Source of the DNA: an uncultured Clostridia bacterium
Lineage (GTDB): Bacteria; Bacillota; Clostridia; Christensenellales; UBA1242
NCBI GenBank assembly: GCA_944350115.1
Contig: CALVNZ010000001.1
Coordinates: 157,378 to 221,377 of the forward strand
Reading direction: 5' to 3'
Length of the DNA stretch: 64,000 bases
Shown here: positions 15,764 through 25,306 of the stretch, piece after piece
Layout: every line of letters starts with the position of its first letter
How positions within the stretch are numbered: the first letter of the stretch is position 1
The notes under the pieces: model-generated
The model's input: the letters and a program-made list of their open reading frames with translations, nothing else
Told to the model about the DNA's origin: nothing
Database searches by the model: none
Translations under genes and position numbers: made by a program

Positions 15764-17465
15764 ATTCTGCCCTTATCACTCTAATAATTTTTGCGTAATC
15801 TCTTTTAAAAGTTATGTTTGTAAAGCCTGCTTCTTGCAAAAGCTTTTCAACTGCCTTAAATTGTCCTGCACCAATCTCCAAATATATTCGTCCGCCATTT
15901 TTAAGATGTTGCGTCGCTTCTTGTGAAATACGCCTATAAAATTCCAAGCCGTCTTCTCCGCCATCTAGCGCCGTGACTGGATCAAAATTTTTGACTTCTT
16001 CATCAAGCCCAGCAATGTCAAGAGTGCGAATATATGGTGGATTTGAAACTATTATATCAAACTTTGCATGCTTTTTCAACTTATCAAAAAGATCACTTTC
16101 AACAAAATCGACTTTCACATTATGCATTTTTGCATTTTCTTGTGCAACAGTTAAAGCACTTTTGCTTATATCCACCGCAACGACTTTTGATTTTGTCATT
16201 TTTGCAATTGTCACTGCAATTGCGCCACTTCCTGTTCCCAAATCCAAAACTTCCAAATTCTTTTTGTCGCCAATGTCTTTAAGCACCTGTTCAACCAAGA
16301 TTTCCGTTTCCATTCTTGGAGAAAGCACCTTTTTGTTAACATTGAATTTCAAACCATAAAACTCAACAAATCCAAAAATTGCAGAAAGTGGCTTCCCTGA
16401 CGCTCTGGCAGATGTCGCTTTCATGATTTCTCTGTAAGTTTTTTGATCAAAACTTCGCACAAGTTTTGCTTCTGCCCTTGAACAATTCAAAACCGTTGCA
16501 ATAATCCAATCGATATCAGCTTTGTCAAACTTTTCTTTTTTTTGCAATTCTGTTTGCATTTCTGCAAGCAAAGTTGACCTTGCAATTTCTTTTTCTTGCA
16601 CTTCTCCATCCTTTGAATACAATGATTTCACTTCCGTATAAGCAATTCTGGCAACTTCATCATGAGTTATTGTCGGTTTTGCACAGACAAAAAAATTTGT
16701 CACCAAAGCCAACATTTTTGTGAAATAACTTTTTTCACAGAGCCAACAAATTTCATAACCAAGCCCACAACAAACCAAAAAAATTGCAAGATTGATCAAA
16801 ATATTCCAGTAAACTGCCAGACTTATACCTACAAATGTTATCACAAAAACGCTTAAAATTAAAGTGAAAACGATGACATTTAATATATTTAATGGCGAAT
16901 AATAATCTTTTTTACCAACTTTTTGCACTTCACCCTGTCGAACTCGAACTTGATTTGCAGCACCATTAAATTTGTAAAGATCTTGCATTAACGGAATAAA
17001 TCTAAAAATTAGTAATATTAAAAACAAAATTGCAACTTTTGTGACAGCTATTAAAAAATTGCGAAGCACAAAATTCATGCTTAAACCAATAAATAAAAAC
17101 GATAGTTTTGACGGCACAAATCCAAGCAAAAACAAACTAATAATCAAGCTTAAAATCATAAGCAAAGTGATCACAACACTTTCTTTTTTGACATTTAATT
17201 TTCCAGCAACTTTTTCGCTAACTCCGTTGGCTGAAACAAAACCACTCAAATTTAAACTTTCCCAGTAATTATAAAACAGCGCTATAATCCCTAAAAAGAA
17301 AAAACTTATGCCTCTAAAAAACGGCACATTCCACAGAATAATTTTGTTTTTGACCTTGCCTGTTTTTAAGCGTTTTGCGCCACGCTCATCAATTGCGACA
17401 ACCGCAAATCTTTCGCGATTTTGACATCGAACGCCTGTTGCACAAGGAAAGAAAAAATATTTCAC
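15747..17465 (-). CDS. prmC: fusion of a YqhQ/DUF1385-like membrane domain with PrmC (release factor glutamine methyltransferase)
   Basis: The C-terminal half (about residues 290-572) is PrmC, which methylates the GGQ glutamine of release factors. It shows the helical N-domain, [32 protein letters not shown], the SAM site [13 protein letters not shown] and the NPPY motif in [12 protein letters not shown]. The N-terminal 290 residues are a membrane domain with about five helices. They resemble YqhQ (DUF1385), which in Clostridia is often encoded directly before prmC. Here the two are one frame with no stop between them. The usual YqhQ opening motif is reduced to [17 protein letters not shown]. 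The start is a GTG at 17463-17465 just after an in-frame stop, with no clear ribosome site, so the true start is uncertain. Confidence 0.85.
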   Translation of the reverse strand: MKYFFFPCATGVRCQNRERFAVVAIDERGAKRLKTGKVKNKIILWNVPFFRGISFFFLGIIALFYNYWESLNLSGFVSANGVSEKVAGKLNVKKESVVITLLMILSLIISLFLLGFVPSKLSFLFIGLSMNFVLRNFLIAVTKVAILFLILLIFRFIPLMQDLYKFNGAANQVRVRQGEVQKVGKKDYYSPLNILNVIVFTLILSVFVITFVGISLAVYWNILINLAIFLVCCGLGYEICWLCEKSYFTKMLALVTNFFVCAKPTITHDEVARIAYTEVKSLYSKDGEVQEKEIARSTLLAEMQTELQKKEKFDKADIDWIIATVLNCSRAEAKLVRSFDQKTYREIMKATSARASGKPLSAIFGFVEFYGLKFNVNKKVLSPRMETEILVEQVLKDIGDKKNLEVLDLGTGSGAIAVTIAKMTKSKVVAVDISKSALTVAQENAKMHNVKVDFVESDLFDKLKKHAKFDIIVSNPPYIRTLDIAGLDEEVKNFDPVTALDGGEDGLEFYRRISQEATQHLKNGGRIYLEIGAGQFKAVEKLLQEAGFTNITFKRDYAKIIRVIRAEYDKRK

Positions 17466-17521
17466 AAATCAATTTTTGACACATCTTTTCTTTTTAATCA
17501 TTTCGTTTTTTCTTTGTAAAT

Positions 17522-17548
17522 AAAAAAACTTCCAAAATAGGAAGTTTT
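17522..17548 (-). terminator. terminator after rpmE
   Basis: The arms AAAACTTCC and GGAAGTTTT (17525-17533, 17540-17548) pair; on the minus strand a T tract follows. It ends the rpsF-ssb-rpsR-rpmE transcript before prmC. Confidence 0.85.
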
Positions 17549-17551
17549 ATT

Positions 17552-17758
17552 TTAGTCAAGATTATATTTTTTCTTGAACTTGTCAACATTTCCGCTGACA
17601 TCGACCATTTTCTTCTTTCCTGTAAAGAAAGGATGGCATTTGTTGCAAATATCAACGCTTAATTTATCACCTTTAACTGTGGAGCGAGTTTTAAATGTGT
17701 TTCCACACGCACATGTTACAGTAACTTCATGATAATCTGGATGCAAATTTTCTTTCAT
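17552..17758 (-). CDS. rpmE: 50S ribosomal protein L31 (zinc form)
   Basis: A 68-residue L31. It starts [22 protein letters not shown] and has the type A cysteines (CAC near 16-18 and CNKC near 38-41), so it binds zinc. The [23 protein letters not shown] ending is typical. An AAGGAGG site lies upstream. It follows rpsR by 11 bases and is thus the last gene of the rpsF operon. In Bacillus, rpmE stands near rho and prfA/prmC; here it also precedes prmC-prfA, separated by a terminator. Confidence 0.96.
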   Translation of the reverse strand: MKENLHPDYHEVTVTCACGNTFKTRSTVKGDKLSVDICNKCHPFFTGKKKMVDVSGNVDKFKKKYNLD

Positions 17759-17769
17759 TTCACTCCTCC

Positions 17770-18024
17770 TTAATCACCAACATATGGGAGCAATGCCACA
17801 TTTCTTGCACGCTTGATGGCTGTTGCAAGTTTTCTTTGATGATGTGAACAAACCCCTGTTTGTCTTCTTGGTAAAATTTTTCCTTTTTCAGTGATAAACT
17901 TTTTAAGTTTCGCAACGTCTTTATAGTCAATTTCTTTTTCGCCAGCAACGCAAAAAGCACAAACTTTTTTCTTTGATGGCTTGCGGAATTTTTTTGCTTT
18001 TTCTTCAACTTTAATTTCGCTCAT
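17770..18024 (-). CDS. rpsR: 30S ribosomal protein S18
   Basis: S18 forms a heterodimer with S6 on the platform of the small subunit. The 84-residue product has [64 protein letters not shown]. The paired cysteines and CSHH suggest a zinc-binding form. It lies between ssb and rpmE in the order rpsF-ssb-rpsR, which is conserved across bacteria. The start has a TAGGAGG-like site. Confidence 0.96.
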   Translation of the reverse strand: MSEIKVEEKAKKFRKPSKKKVCAFCVAGEKEIDYKDVAKLKKFITEKGKILPRRQTGVCSHHQRKLATAIKRARNVALLPYVGD

Positions 18025-18036
18025 ATTTTCCTCCTA

Positions 18037-18459
18037 TTAAAATGGAAGTGAGTCGTCGTCAATTGGTTCAAGTTCTGCAACTTGTTTTTGTGATGAAGCG
18101 CTTGATGTTTCTTTATTAAAAGAAGCCCCTTCTTCATCTTTTGGTCTTGCACCAACAAACTCAACTTCGTCTGCTATTACTTCAGTAACATATCTTTTTG
18201 TGCCATCTTGTGCTTCATAAGATGATGTTTGAATTCTTCCAACTACTGCACATTTTGACCCTTTTTTAAGAAATCTATGGCAATTCTCTGCTTGCCCTCT
18301 CCAAACTACAACATTGATAAAATCAGCTTCTCTTTCGCCTTCAGCGTTTTGAAATCTTCTTTGCACGGCAATAGTGAATCTGCACACTGAAACTCCACCA
18401 TTTGTTGTGGCAAGTTCTGGGTCTTTTGAAAGATTGCCGATTAATATAACTTTGTTCAT
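18037..18459 (-). CDS. ssb: single-stranded DNA-binding protein
   Basis: SSB coats single-stranded DNA in replication and repair and recruits partner enzymes. The 140-residue product has the OB-fold (MNKVILIGNLSKDPELATTNGGVSVCRFTIAVQRRF...DFINVVVWRGQAENC), a flexible linker, and the acidic tip ending DDDSLPF that partners bind. It is between rpsF and rpsR as usual. Length is slightly short of Bacillus SSB because of a short linker. Confidence 0.96.
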   Translation of the reverse strand: MNKVILIGNLSKDPELATTNGGVSVCRFTIAVQRRFQNAEGEREADFINVVVWRGQAENCHRFLKKGSKCAVVGRIQTSSYEAQDGTKRYVTEVIADEVEFVGARPKDEEGASFNKETSSASSQKQVAELEPIDDDSLPF

Positions 18460-18490
18460 AATTTTCTCCTAAATCTCTTTCTTTTATCTT

Positions 18491-18775
18491 TTAGCTTAAT
18501 TTTGCAAATTGATGACGAATAATTCCGTCGGTGATGTTCATGAGTTTGCCCATCGCATCAATTTCACCATTAGGCATTTCCATTTTCATTAAAACATAGA
18601 AGCCTTCATTTTTGAAGTTGATTGGATATGCAAGTTTTCTCATGCCCCACTTTTCAACACCTTCCACTTTGCCACCTTTGTTTTCAACATATGCGCGGAA
18701 TTTTTCAATCAATTCTTCACGCTTTTCTTCTGTGGCATCGCAAGAAATGATGTAAAGAAGTTCATATCTTGACAT
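18491..18775 (-). CDS. rpsF: 30S ribosomal protein S6
   Basis: S6 pairs with S18 in the small subunit. The 94-residue product reads MSRYELLYIISCDATEEKREELIEKFRAYVENKGGKVEGVEKWGMRKLAYPINFKNEGFYVLMKM, a clear S6 with the ferredoxin-like fold. A very strong AAGGAGGAAG site precedes the ATG. It heads the rpsF-ssb-rpsR-rpmE operon; the leader has a hairpin placed to control access to that site. Confidence 0.96.
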   Translation of the reverse strand: MSRYELLYIISCDATEEKREELIEKFRAYVENKGGKVEGVEKWGMRKLAYPINFKNEGFYVLMKMEMPNGEIDAMGKLMNITDGIIRHQFAKLS

Positions 18776-18780
18776 ATTCT

Positions 18781-18831
18781 CTTCCTCCTTTTGGACTAAT
18801 TTGGCTTTTCAACTCTTTTGAAAAGCAAGGA
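18781..18831 (-). promoter_or_regulatory. candidate autoregulatory leader of the S6-S18 operon
   Basis: On the minus strand GCTTTTCA (18826-18819) pairs with TGAAAAGC (18811-18804). Outside it TCCTT (18831-18827) can pair with AAGGA (18790-18786), which is part of the ribosome site. A single-stranded stretch of 13 bases lies between the two stems. Known S6:S18-binding leaders also consist of two stems around a conserved CCG-containing bulge; I do not see a CCG here, so the match is partial. Confidence 0.45.
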
Positions 18832-18847
18832 TTTTATCGACTTTGTG

Positions 18848-18876
18848 ATTATAACATATAAAACTTTTCTTTGCAA
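18848..18876 (-). promoter_or_regulatory. promoter of rpsF operon
   Basis: On the minus strand TTGCAA (18876-18871) and TATAAT (18853-18848) are 17 bases apart. Confidence 0.75.
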
Positions 18877-18894
18877 GTGAAATTTTGGTTTTAA

Positions 18895-18921
18895 TAAAAA
18901 AATGGCAATAATTTGCCATTT
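18895..18921 (-). terminator. terminator of secA
   Basis: AATGGCAA (18901-18908) pairs with TTGCCATT (18913-18920); a T tract follows on the minus strand, directly after the secA stop codon. Confidence 0.85.
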
Positions 18922-21642
18922 TTACAACACATCTTTACCACAACAATTTTTATATTTTTTCCCGCTTCCACATGGACAAGGTTCGTTTCTTCCAACTTTT
19001 GGAGATGAATTTACAACCGTTTTTTGAATAAACGGCTTTTTCTGCTCAGGTTTTTCTTTTGGTAATTCTTCTTTTCTTGCAATAGGTGTGAAAGTCGGTC
19101 TTTGCACTTTTTCAGGTTTTGGTTGAACTTGAATTTTGATTGAAAGCAAAATCAAACAAACTGTTTCTCTGATTTGTGCAATCATTTTTTCAAACAATTC
19201 ATAACCGTCTTTTTTGTAAGCAAGCACTGGGTCTTGATTTCCAAAGCCACGCGAAATGATTTCGCTTTTCATGATTTGCATGTCATCAATGTGATTCATC
19301 CAATTGGCATCAACAACTTTAAGCATGACAAACCTTTCAACATTTGCAAAATCAACGCCAAAACTTTTTGCATAATCAATTTGTTTTTGATAGCGCTTTT
19401 GAACTTCTTTTAAAATCTTCTCTTCAACTTCTTCAACATCACAATCTTCAACAAATTTTTCTGTGATAAGATTAGTGTCTTTTTCAATTAGTCCTCTTTC
19501 AAGATCAGCATTGATTTTTGATAGATCCCATTCATAATAAGGCTTGTCTTCGTCCAAATGTTTGCGAACAATCTTTGAAACAACTTCTGGATACATCGCC
19601 ATGATTTGTTCTCTTAAAGGAAGTCCTTCTAAAACTTTGTTGCGTTCTTCATATATTATTTTTCTTTGCGCGTTCATGACATCGTCAAATTGCAAAACAG
19701 TTTTTCTCATGCCAAAATTTTGTGCTTCGATTTTCTTTTGAGCGTTGGCAATTTGTCTTGTAAGAAGTTTTAATTGAATAGGCGTTGACTCATCAATCCT
19801 AAATAATTGTGCCACTCTTTGCAACTTTTCTCCGCCAAAACGCTTTAACAAATCGTCTTCAAGCGACAAAAAGAAAACACTTGAACCTGGGTCGCCTTGA
19901 CGCGCAGCACGACCGCGAAGCTGATTGTCAATTCTTCTAGATTCGTGCCTTTCAGTTCCAACAATGTGCAAACCACCTAAAGCAACAACTTCTTGCTTTT
20001 CTTTGTCCGTTTCTTGTTTGAATTCTTTGTAAAGTTGCTGATAACGATGTCTCGCTTTTATCAATTCTTCATCGTCAGAATTGTTGAAAGCTGTTGCGTA
20101 AGAAATTTGTTCTTCTGTGAACTTCTCTTCTTCCATTTTTTTCTTGGCCATGAATTCTGGATTTCCGCCAAGCAAAATGTCAGTTCCACGACCAGCCATG
20201 TTCGTTGCAATTGTAACCGCTCCGCGTCTTCCTGCTTGAGCAACGATCGCACTTTCTTGTTCATGGTTTTTTGCATTCAAAACAATATGTTTGATTTTTT
20301 CGGCTTTTAATGCTTTGGACAAGTCTTCTGATTTTTCAATTGTGACAGTTCCCACCAAAACAGGAATGCCTTGCTCGTGGCATTGTTTAATTTCTTCAAC
20401 TATTGCTTTGATTTTGCCTTTATATGTTGTGTAAACGATGTCAGATTCATCTCTTCTTTTATTAGGCAAGTTTGGAGGAATTGTGACAACGTCCAAACTA
20501 TAAATTGTCCTAAATTCACCTTCTTCGGTTTTCGCAGTTCCTGTCATTCCTGAAAGTTTTTTATAAAGCCTGAAATAATTTTGGAAAGTGATTGTTGCAA
20601 GGGTTTTATTTTCATCTTTTATTTCAACTTTTTCTTTTGCTTCAATCGCTTGATGTAATCCATCGGAAAAACGCCTGCCCGGCATAAGTCTTCCCGTGAA
20701 TTCATCAACAATGACAACTTCCCCGTCTTTGACAATATAATTTTCATCTTTAAACATGATAAAATTGGCTTTTAAAGCATTGTTGATATAGTGGTTAAGT
20801 TCCAAATTGTCAATATCGGAAAGCGATTCAACTCTAAAAAATCTTTCAGCTTTTGTCAGTCCTGATTCGGTCAAATTGATTTGCTTTGTTTTTATGTCAA
20901 TTTCAATGTCGTCATCTTTTTTCAAAGTTTTAACAAATTTTTGTGCTTGAATATAATCTTCGCCAGATTTGCCACCTCTGCCACTTATGATAAGTGGCGT
21001 TCTTGCCTCGTCAATCAAAATCGAATCCACTTCGTCGACAATTGCAAAGTTTTGCCCTCTTTGAACACGCATTTTAGTATTGGTGGCCATGTTATCTCTC
21101 AAATAGTCAAACCCAAGTTCATTGTTTGTGCAATATGTTATGTCTGCATCATACGCAAGTTTTTTTGCATCGCCTTGCATATTTGAAACAATCACACCAA
21201 CATTTAGGCCTAAAAATCTGTAAACTTTTCCCATCCACTCGGCATCTCTTTTTGCCAAGTATTCGTTAACCGTGACAACATGAACGCCTTTGCCTGTCAA
21301 TGCATTTAAATATGCCGGCAAAGTTGCAACCAAGGTTTTCCCTTCACCTGTCGCCATTTCTGCGATTCTTCCTTGATGTAATGCAATTCCACCCATGATT
21401 TGAACAAAAAAGTGTTTCATGTTTAAAACACGCCATGCCGCTTCACGACAAACTGCAAAAGCATCAGGCAAAATTGCGTCTAAGGTTTCGCCATTTTTTA
21501 ATCTTTCTTTTAAAATCAAAGTTTGATTTCTAAGTTCTTCATCAGTCAGTTTTTGATATTTTTCTTCAAGGTCAACAACTTTTAAAGCAATCTTTTTTAA
21601 TTTTCGAACTTGCGCTTTGTTTTCATTTCCAAAAAGTCCCAT
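18922..21642 (-). CDS. secA: preprotein translocase ATPase SecA
   Basis: SecA drives proteins through SecYEG using ATP. The 906-residue product has all expected domains: the N-terminal motor with Walker A in [10 protein letters not shown] (about residue 100), [20 protein letters not shown], the cross-linking domain, the second motor with [10 protein letters not shown] and [13 protein letters not shown], the helical scaffold and wing. A zinc-binding tail follows ([16 protein letters not shown]), the site for SecB or ribosomes. The start has TTAGGAG upstream. It is a single-gene transcript with its own promoter and terminator. Confidence 0.98.
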   Translation of the reverse strand: MGLFGNENKAQVRKLKKIALKVVDLEEKYQKLTDEELRNQTLILKERLKNGETLDAILPDAFAVCREAAWRVLNMKHFFVQIMGGIALHQGRIAEMATGEGKTLVATLPAYLNALTGKGVHVVTVNEYLAKRDAEWMGKVYRFLGLNVGVIVSNMQGDAKKLAYDADITYCTNNELGFDYLRDNMATNTKMRVQRGQNFAIVDEVDSILIDEARTPLIISGRGGKSGEDYIQAQKFVKTLKKDDDIEIDIKTKQINLTESGLTKAERFFRVESLSDIDNLELNHYINNALKANFIMFKDENYIVKDGEVVIVDEFTGRLMPGRRFSDGLHQAIEAKEKVEIKDENKTLATITFQNYFRLYKKLSGMTGTAKTEEGEFRTIYSLDVVTIPPNLPNKRRDESDIVYTTYKGKIKAIVEEIKQCHEQGIPVLVGTVTIEKSEDLSKALKAEKIKHIVLNAKNHEQESAIVAQAGRRGAVTIATNMAGRGTDILLGGNPEFMAKKKMEEEKFTEEQISYATAFNNSDDEELIKARHRYQQLYKEFKQETDKEKQEVVALGGLHIVGTERHESRRIDNQLRGRAARQGDPGSSVFFLSLEDDLLKRFGGEKLQRVAQLFRIDESTPIQLKLLTRQIANAQKKIEAQNFGMRKTVLQFDDVMNAQRKIIYEERNKVLEGLPLREQIMAMYPEVVSKIVRKHLDEDKPYYEWDLSKINADLERGLIEKDTNLITEKFVEDCDVEEVEEKILKEVQKRYQKQIDYAKSFGVDFANVERFVMLKVVDANWMNHIDDMQIMKSEIISRGFGNQDPVLAYKKDGYELFEKMIAQIRETVCLILLSIKIQVQPKPEKVQRPTFTPIARKEELPKEKPEQKKPFIQKTVVNSSPKVGRNEPCPCGSGKKYKNCCGKDVL

Positions 21643-21659
21643 ACTTACTCCTAACTTGT

Positions 21660-21687
21660 ATTTTAATTATTTTGACAAAATAGTCAA
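21660..21687 (-). promoter_or_regulatory. likely promoter of secA
   Basis: On the minus strand TTGACT (21687-21682) and TAAAAT (21665-21660) are 16 bases apart, just ahead of the secA ribosome site. Confidence 0.55.
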
Positions 21688-21738
21688 GCAGAATTGGTGC
21701 GGATATTGTCAATAAATTGATTTAATGTTTTCTAAACC

Positions 21739-21767
21739 TTGACAGCTTTTAACAAATTATGTATAAT
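21739..21767 (+). promoter_or_regulatory. full-consensus promoter of the 790-residue gene
   Basis: TTGACA (21739-21744) and TATAAT (21762-21767) are exactly 17 bases apart. With the TAGGAGGG site before the ATG it is among the strongest expression signals in the window. Confidence 0.85.
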
Positions 21768-21792
21768 AATTTTAATAAATTAGGAGGGATAA

Positions 21793-24165
21793 ATGGCAAC
21801 ACCATTGTATAAACCTACTCGAACAGGAGACATCATTACGTTTTCTGCAGATTATCAAACAAAAGATCCTGTTTCTGGGGCAACAAAAACATATTCTCAA
21901 GACATACGTTTAGATTTAGACACCTCAACAAAAACACTTATTAAATTAGACGAGGGTTCTTCAAGTGTTTTTGAAGTTTTCTATGATGCTACCTTAGCGA
22001 ATCCTTATCAAGTGAAATTGCCTGTTGCAAGGCTCAATGATGGTATAATAGACGCTCTTGGTTTAGACAGATCTGCACTTGCTTCTATGTCAACAATAGA
22101 TTTGCCAATTGCAAGCGTCACAATGAATGATTGCACCAGTGCAAAATTTGGGGCATCAAAAGGCTTTCAAATAACACTGGTTGGAAATATAAAAATTAAA
22201 GCTGGTGCCAGAGGGCTTGAAATCACAAACGCTTCTGACGAAATTTTATTTAGAGACAAGCCAGTAGGAGACATAACATATTCCCCAACTATTACACAAA
22301 ATTTTGTAAAAGGTGTTTTGGATGGAACACTAACTGCCGCTTCAATAAAATCATTAGGAAAATCTTCGGCTACTGACATTAAATCTTCGATCAAAGATTT
22401 TTCACCTTCTTTCATAATGGCTCTTGCTTCAAGCGTGGATTTAGATCCAACAACTCAAATCGGAACAAAAAAATTAGGTGGATTGGAAATTTTGCGTGCC
22501 ACAGTCGAAGGTTATCCAGGACTTTCTCGTGCATCAACAGTCACAAATGATTTGATTTTGGTTAAACAAGGAAGCAATTGTTATGTTTTAAACAATGGCT
22601 CTTTTGTAAAATTTGATCATACTTTATCGCTGGCTCACAACGACATAGATCCTGCTAGCGCAGAATTGGATGCTGGCATAATTTTCCCTCTTAGTGGCAA
22701 AACAGGAAAATCTATTGAAGTGCCAATAGCTGTTCCTACAACAAGTTCGGGCGCCTCTACCGTTGATCGAACAAGCACACCTTACAAACAAGTTTCCGAA
22801 ATTGCAAAATTTATAGGCACCAAAAAAACCGCAACAGGTTCAACTGAAATTCAAGTTGGTGATCTTGTTTCTGTTCCAGCAGATAGACAAAAAATTGAAA
22901 CCATCAACACGGAAGGTGTAAAGAAGGAAAGTTATAGTTTGGATGAGGGGATAGTTACACCGCCACCTCCGCCACCTCCTCCTCCACCACCACCTCCACC
23001 ACCTCCACCACCTCCACCACCTCCTCCAAAAACTAAAAAAAGTATGGTTCCAAAAATTTTGAAGGCCTTGGGGCCTCTGGCAATATTAGCAGGCGTTGCA
23101 TCTTTAATTTTGGCTGTCGCTCTTCCTGCTGTAGGCGTGCCATTAATTGCAGTTGGAGGAATATTGGCTGGAGGTGGAATAATAGCGAACGTTGTTGGCA
23201 GTGCCATTCCAGAAGAAACGACAATAAACAGTGCCTCTCAAGCTCTTGCTAATGCTATGGCGAATTATAATTCAAACCAATCTTCCGTTGACAAATTTTT
23301 TGAACGAATTAAAGAATCAGAAAATTTGTCACGAAAGCTCGCTACTGGAGCTTACACTTCAAAAGAACGAAGAAAAATGCTTGAACAACAACAAAAGTTG
23401 CGCAGACAAAATGAAGAAACTATTGCAAAGGGCGATCCTTCAATAATTGATTTATTAAAACAAAAGCACGTTGAATTATTTACTGAAAAATATAAGGAAA
23501 CATCAAAAAAAGATCCTGACAAAGAAGAAATAGACAGCGCAGCTTTCGATTTCATGGATGATTATGGCTATGCAATTGCAAGAAATTTAAGATTAAATGC
23601 GGGCAAATCATCTGCTAGAAATGCTGTTAAACAAATGTCAATAGCTGAAAGATATGTTGTGAAAGAACACAACGAAGAATTTGAAGCGCATTTGACTGCA
23701 GTAAAAAGTGGTGCTCGCATTCCTAATCCGGATATTTTGGGTTATAAAACAGCAAAATATCTCAGCGATTTAGGGAAATCAAAAGTCAAAAAAGCTGTTA
23801 AACTTTATTCACCATCAGATATTTTATTAACCACATCGGCTCCAAGTTCTGGTGCAAGAAATTTAGCAAATTGGCAAGATTCCTTTATTGACACAATTTC
23901 TGAATTAGACGCTCAACTTGTTGCAATAGACGAGACAAAGCCAGATGCTGAAAAGCTTCTTGATTATGCTGAAAGCATGCTTACATCTAAATCAAGAACC
24001 AAATCTGCAACAAAAGTTGCCGCAACAAAAACTAGCGTTGCATCTTACACTGGGACACGACAAGATGTTATAAATGACTATACATCAGCAAACGATGCAG
24101 CAGAACAAGTGAAAAAGAAGACTGCAAAACAAAAAGTAAAAGCAAGTTTTGAATTAAAATTATAA
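21793..24165 (+). CDS. unrecognised 790-residue protein: beta-rich N half, 23-proline run, two-helix membrane hairpin, helical C half
   Basis: I do not recognise this protein. Residues 1-380 look beta-rich and Ser/Thr-rich with no signal peptide. Residues 390-412 are 23 consecutive prolines, coded by mixed CCT, CCA and CCG codons. A basic stretch (KTKKSMVPK) is followed by two closely spaced hydrophobic segments (about 423-447 and 449-470) rich in Gly, Ala and Ile: a membrane hairpin. Residues 480-790 are charged, helical and Lys/Ala-rich. With both ends on one side of the membrane, probably the cytosol, it could be a membrane-tethered scaffold, or a secreted effector. The proline run should need elongation factor P. 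It has a full-consensus promoter and its own terminator. No homologous neighbour helps. Confidence 0.85.
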   Translation: MATPLYKPTRTGDIITFSADYQTKDPVSGATKTYSQDIRLDLDTSTKTLIKLDEGSSSVFEVFYDATLANPYQVKLPVARLNDGIIDALGLDRSALASMSTIDLPIASVTMNDCTSAKFGASKGFQITLVGNIKIKAGARGLEITNASDEILFRDKPVGDITYSPTITQNFVKGVLDGTLTAASIKSLGKSSATDIKSSIKDFSPSFIMALASSVDLDPTTQIGTKKLGGLEILRATVEGYPGLSRASTVTNDLILVKQGSNCYVLNNGSFVKFDHTLSLAHNDIDPASAELDAGIIFPLSGKTGKSIEVPIAVPTTSSGASTVDRTSTPYKQVSEIAKFIGTKKTATGSTEIQVGDLVSVPADRQKIETINTEGVKKESYSLDEGIVTPPPPPPPPPPPPPPPPPPPPPPPKTKKSMVPKILKALGPLAILAGVASLILAVALPAVGVPLIAVGGILAGGGIIANVVGSAIPEETTINSASQALANAMANYNSNQSSVDKFFERIKESENLSRKLATGAYTSKERRKMLEQQQKLRRQNEETIAKGDPSIIDLLKQKHVELFTEKYKETSKKDPDKEEIDSAAFDFMDDYGYAIARNLRLNAGKSSARNAVKQMSIAERYVVKEHNEEFEAHLTAVKSGARIPNPDILGYKTAKYLSDLGKSKVKKAVKLYSPSDILLTTSAPSSGARNLANWQDSFIDTISELDAQLVAIDETKPDAEKLLDYAESMLTSKSRTKSATKVAATKTSVASYTGTRQDVINDYTSANDAAEQVKKKTAKQKVKASFELKL
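22960..23028 (+). repeat. polyproline tract, 23 codons
   Basis: An imperfect CCT/CCA/CCG triplet tract encodes 23 prolines. The mixed codons argue for selection on the protein and not just for recent slippage of one triplet. On the other strand it would give a glycine run, which is a shadow. Confidence 0.95.
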
Positions 24166-24197
24166 AAAGCAAATGTGAAAAGCATTTGCTTTTGCAT
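24165..24197 (+). terminator. terminator after the 790-residue gene
   Basis: AAAAGCAAATG (24165-24175) pairs with CATTTGCTTTT (24183-24193). The T tract is short, so some read-through into ychF is possible; no separate ychF promoter is visible. Confidence 0.7.
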
Positions 24198-24214
24198 CTA
24201 AAAGGAATTTAATT

Positions 24215-25306
24215 ATGAAAATGGGTGTCGTTGGTTTGCCTAATGTTGGCAAAAGCACACTGTTTAATGCGATAACAGAAGCTGGCGCAGAAAGTGCCAA
24301 CTATCCTTTTTGCACAATTGAACCAAACATTGGTGTCGTTGATGTGCCAGATGAAAGGCTTGAAGTTCTGGGCAAAATTTACAACACTCAAAAAATAACG
24401 CCTGCAAGCATTGAATTTATGGACATTGCGGGCTTGGTGGCTGGTGCAAGCCATGGCGAAGGGCTTGGAAACAAATTTTTGAGTCATATTCGTGAGGCAG
24501 ACGCCATCGTTCATGTTGTAAGATGTTTCGACAATGACAAAATAATTCATGTGAGCGGAAGCGTTGACCCTATTCGTGACATTGAAATTATTAATCTTGA
24601 GCTAGTTCTATCAGATTTGGAACAGGTAACAAAAAAGTATGAAAAAGACGCAAAACTAATCAAGACTGGCGACAAAAGCCTGATCGAAAGTGTCGATGTT
24701 TTGAAAAAAGTTAAAGAACATTTGGAAAACGGCAAGTGTGTTCGCACGCTAAGTTTAACTGACAAAGAAAAAGAAATTTTGCAAAGTTTTTCACTTTTGA
24801 CTGCAAAGCCAGTCATATATGTTGCAAATATTGCAGAAAAGGACATCATGATTGGCGAAAATGAACACTCCAAAAAAGTTCAAGAATTTGCACAAAAAGA
24901 AAATTCTGGGTGCATTGTCCTTTGTGCTCGAATTGAAGAGGAGCTTGTCTCCCTTCCAAAAGAAGAGCGTCCTATTTACAAAGAAGAACTTGGAATAAAA
25001 GAAAGCGGACTGGAAAAACTTGTCAAAGCAAGTTATGACCTTTTGGGACTAATGAGTTATTTGACTGCTGGTGAAAAAGAGGTTCGCGCGTGGACTATAA
25101 AAAAAGGAACAAAAGCGCCACAAGCTGCTGGAAAAATTCACACAGATTTTGAAAAAGGTTTTATTAAAGCAGAAATTGTTTCTTATCAGGATTTAGTTGA
25201 AGCTGGTTCATTTTTAAAAGCAAAAGAAAAGGGAAAAGTGCGTATTGAAGGCAAAGAATATGTCATGCAAGATGGCGATGTTGTGCTTTTTAGGTTTAAC
25301 GTATGA
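24215..25306 (+). CDS. ychF: YchF/OLA1-type P-loop ATPase
   Basis: YchF is a highly conserved ribosome-associated ATPase of the Obg group, tied to stress responses. The 363-residue product has GLPNVGKSTLFNAIT (about 6-20), YPFCTIEPNIGVVDVPD, DIAGLVAGASHGEGLGNKFL, a coiled-coil insertion and a C-terminal TGS domain (VRAWTIKKGTKAPQAAGKIHTDFEKGFIKAE). The G4 motif is NIAE, as expected for members that prefer ATP over GTP. It has an AAAGGAA site and overlaps mrnC as ATGA, starting the ychF-mrnC-rlmB-sigma run. Confidence 0.96.
   Translation: MKMGVVGLPNVGKSTLFNAITEAGAESANYPFCTIEPNIGVVDVPDERLEVLGKIYNTQKITPASIEFMDIAGLVAGASHGEGLGNKFLSHIREADAIVHVVRCFDNDKIIHVSGSVDPIRDIEIINLELVLSDLEQVTKKYEKDAKLIKTGDKSLIESVDVLKKVKEHLENGKCVRTLSLTDKEKEILQSFSLLTAKPVIYVANIAEKDIMIGENEHSKKVQEFAQKENSGCIVLCARIEEELVSLPKEERPIYKEELGIKESGLEKLVKASYDLLGLMSYLTAGEKEVRAWTIKKGTKAPQAAGKIHTDFEKGFIKAEIVSYQDLVEAGSFLKAKEKGKVRIEGKEYVMQDGDVVLFRFNV

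Noticed and set aside
14900-15930. Several plus-strand frames opposite prfA and prmC
   Set aside because: They are shadows of strongly recognised genes and have no ribosome sites or family features.
22932-23207. A glycine-rich protein on the minus strand
   Set aside because: It is the reverse complement of the polyproline tract of the 790-residue gene; no promoter or ribosome site.
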